Assembly: GCA_904501935.1 (NCBI GenBank)
Contig: CAJGDA010000078.1
Span: 1-7,112, forward strand
Direction of reading: 5' to 3'
Length of the DNA: 7,112 nucleotides
DNA from: an uncultured Methanobrevibacter sp.
Lineage (GTDB): Archaea > Methanobacteriota > Methanobacteria > Methanobacteriales > Methanobacteriaceae
The notes below the pieces were generated by a model. That model did no database searches. It saw only the letters and a program-made list of their open reading frames with translations, and was not told the origin of the DNA. The stretch's first letter is position 1. Each line of letters starts with the position of its first letter. Of the stretch, positions 5,877-7,112 are shown piece by piece. A program made the position numbers and the translations under genes.

Positions 5877-5945
5877 TTATCGATTGGAGATAATTTAACA
5901 GTATTAAAGCAATTTACTAAGTTAAATACTTTTTATTTCAATGGA

Positions 5946-5960
5946 TTTTTATAAAATTTA
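5946..5960 (+). promoter_or_regulatory. Candidate promoter of the TauE/SafE gene
   Basis: TTATAAAATTTA (5949-5960), preceded by ATGGATTT, could act as a TATA box giving a leader of about 30 bases before the ATG at 6009. A second candidate, ATTAATATTA (5981-5990), would instead give a leaderless mRNA. The gene has only a weak TTGAT-type ribosome binding site, so I cannot decide between them. Confidence 0.35.
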
Positions 5961-6008
5961 AATGGTAATTAATATCTATCATTAATATTAAATAATTTAA
6001 TTGATAAG

Positions 6009-6818
6009 ATGTTTCCAATAGAATATTTCATAGGATTGATTTTGATTGGTATTTGCGCCGGTTTCGCATCCGGCCTTTTAGGCATTGGCGGAGGATTCTT
6101 AATCGTTCCGCTGCAATACTTCCTTTTAAAATACATTGGAGTATCACCGGATTTAGCCATTTTAATTTCTTTTGGAACCAGTTTGGCGATTATTGTTCCG
6201 ACATCTCTAAGCGGTGCTTACAGACACAGCAGAACCATGGACAATATCCTAAAGCCAGGCATTAGGCTCGGTATTTTTGGCCTTTTTGGAGGTGTTTTGG
6301 GAGGATTTGTCGCATCCGCATTGCCTTCAAGAGTCCTGGAAATTATTTTTGGTCTATTATTATTGTTTATTGTAGTAAACAATATTGTCAACATCAATAA
6401 AGAAAGGGAAGATGCCAAAATCCCATTTAATTTAGTTTCTACAGCAATCATTGGTTTGTTGGTTGGATTTTCATCTGGGCTTTTGGGTGTTGGCGGAGGA
6501 ATATTCCTGATAGCTATTTTGACATCACTTCTCGGATTTTCTTTAATAGAGGCTATTGGAACATCATCAGTATTTATTTGCCTGACTGCCATAGGGGGAT
6601 TTTTATCGTATATGGTTTCAGGTTGGGGAGTAAGCACATTTCCCTACTCAATAGGATATGTGAGCATTATTAATTTTATTTTAATCGCATGCTTTTCAGT
6701 GCCTATGGCTTCCTTTGGAGCTAAAATGGCGCATAAAGTGCCCCAAAAAAAGTTAAAAATCATATTTTCAATCCTTGTATTTTACATGGCATTGAAAATG
6801 TTAGGAATCTTACCATAA
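6009..6818 (+). CDS. TauE/SafE (TSUP) family membrane permease
   Basis: A 269-residue membrane protein of the TSUP family, which moves small anions, often sulfur-containing or organic such as sulfite, sulfonates or sulfoacetate, across the cytoplasmic membrane. The family's internal duplication is clear: GFASGLLGIGGGFLIVP (18-34) in the first half and GFSSGLLGVGGGIFLIA (153-169) in the second, each starting a hydrophobic repeat of about four helices and each followed by a small Gly-Thr-Ser segment (FGTSLAIIVPTSLSGAYRH at 55-73, IGTSSVFICLTAIGG at 183-197). Length is normal and both ends look complete. The ATG at 6009 opens the first helix. The stop TAA abuts the ribosome binding site of the TPR gene ten bases before that start, so the two form an operon. 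The anion cannot be inferred; no sulfur-metabolism gene is next to it within the window. Confidence 0.93.
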   Translation: MFPIEYFIGLILIGICAGFASGLLGIGGGFLIVPLQYFLLKYIGVSPDLAILISFGTSLAIIVPTSLSGAYRHSRTMDNILKPGIRLGIFGLFGGVLGGFVASALPSRVLEIIFGLLLLFIVVNNIVNINKEREDAKIPFNLVSTAIIGLLVGFSSGLLGVGGGIFLIAILTSLLGFSLIEAIGTSSVFICLTAIGGFLSYMVSGWGVSTFPYSIGYVSIINFILIACFSVPMASFGAKMAHKVPQKKLKIIFSILVFYMALKMLGILP

Positions 6819-6824
6819 GGTGAT
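6817..6824 (+). promoter_or_regulatory. Ribosome binding site abutting the TauE/SafE stop
   Basis: AAGGTGAT starts within the TAA stop codon (6816-6818) and ends three bases before the ATG at 6828. It is a near-perfect match to the 3' end of archaeal 16S rRNA, and it decides the start of the TPR gene. Confidence 0.8.
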
Positions 6825-6827
6825 AGA

Positions 6828-7112
6828 ATGAGTGGAGATAGAAAAGTCGGTGAAAACTTTGATGCAGATGAAGCAAGTAGCATTTTTGATAAGTTGAAAA
6901 ATGTCGAAGGAAAAATAAAGCCTAAAGGTGAGGGCAAATTCGACAACATCAAAAACATGATTAATGAAGCACAGTATTTGGAAAATTCAGGCAAGCTGGA
7001 TGAAGCCTTGGAGTTATATAATCAGGTCATATTCGTATTGCCTGATTCTCAAAAGGCATATGAAGCCGTAGTAAGAATTTATCAAAAGCAGGGAAATGTT
7101 GAAAAGGAAAAG
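6828..7112 (+). CDS. TPR-repeat protein, 3'-truncated by window edge
   Basis: The frame from ATG at 6828 stays open for 95 codons to the window end. The first about 40 residues (beginning MSGDRKVGENFDADEASSIF) are hydrophilic, rich in Lys, Glu, Asp and Gly, and look like a flexible N-terminal region. From about residue 46 a tetratricopeptide repeat appears: AQYLENSGKLDEALELYNQ, then VIFVLPDSQKAYEAVVRIYQ starting the next helix pair, with the usual spacing of small and aromatic residues (Gly, Ala, Tyr, Pro). TPRs are protein-binding scaffolds. There is no signal peptide or membrane helix in the visible part, so it is likely cytoplasmic. It is co-transcribed and probably translationally coupled with the TauE/SafE permease upstream. 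Total length and number of repeats are unknown because the window ends inside the gene. Codon use is like that of its neighbours. Confidence 0.88.
   Translation, partial: MSGDRKVGENFDADEASSIFDKLKNVEGKIKPKGEGKFDNIKNMINEAQYLENSGKLDEALELYNQVIFVLPDSQKAYEAVVRIYQKQGNVEKEK

Noticed and set aside
5912..5927. Operator-like ATTTA-n6-TAAAT upstream of the TauE/SafE gene
   Set aside because: Arms are only five A/T bases and the centre is asymmetric; indistinguishable from background.
6218..6637. 139-codon minus-strand ORF inside the TauE/SafE gene, and similar antisense ORFs elsewhere (460-690, 1982-2209, 4024-4293, 5239-5517, 5969-6160, 6782-6994)
   Set aside because: All are opposite real genes or their edges, lack ribosome binding sites and have compositions dictated by the sense-strand codons.
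1..7112. CRISPR array, tRNA, rRNA, insertion sequence or phage genes
   Set aside because: No regularly spaced repeats, cloverleaf, transposase or phage-like proteins were found on reading both strands.

Overview
The window reads as a stretch of an AT-rich methanogenic archaeon of the order Methanobacteriales, most likely Methanobrevibacter or a close relative. The evidence is an archaeal transcription factor B (TFB) gene of the methanobacterial type, BRE/TATA-type promoters, GGTGA-type ribosome binding sites, T-rich terminators and apparently leaderless genes. The genus is my inference from how the proteins read, not from a search.

Layout, left to right. (1) Positions 1-730 (+): 3' part of tfb, cut by the window edge; the zinc-ribbon-coding 5' end lies outside. 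A T-rich terminator follows. (2) Positions 731-1176: a long non-coding stretch with a 20-bp perfect palindrome directly abutting a strong BRE/TATA promoter on the + strand, a short structured segment with alternative hairpins, and a 9-bp-stem hairpin where this presumed transcript meets the next operon head-on. (3) Positions 1177-3201 (-): a two-gene operon, transcribed from the right, encoding a 630-residue double glycosyltransferase (N-terminal GT2 fold fused to a C-terminal MJ1255-like GT-B fold) and a 41-residue zinc-ribbon protein that is easily missed. (4) Positions 3202-3640: AT-rich spacer with the glycosyltransferase promoter and degenerate minus-strand coding-like fragments. (5) Positions 3641-5618 (-): a two-gene operon with an unrecognised polytopic membrane protein carrying a probable external C-terminal domain, then an EamA-family (DMT) transporter. 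(6) Positions 5619-6008: divergent intergenic region with promoter candidates and another open but start-less minus-strand frame. (7) Positions 6009-7112 (+): a TauE/SafE (TSUP) anion permease followed by a TPR-repeat protein that runs off the window.

The genes do not form one obvious pathway; the window is mostly core transcription plus cell-envelope and transport functions. A unifying feature is tight coupling: at all three intra-operon junctions the stop codon of the first gene lies in, or directly abuts, the GGTGA-type ribosome binding site of the next. I see no tRNA, rRNA, CRISPR array, insertion sequence or phage gene. The least explained parts are the palindrome/promoter/hairpin unit after tfb, the glycosyltransferase fusion with its tiny zinc-ribbon partner, and the unrecognised membrane protein.
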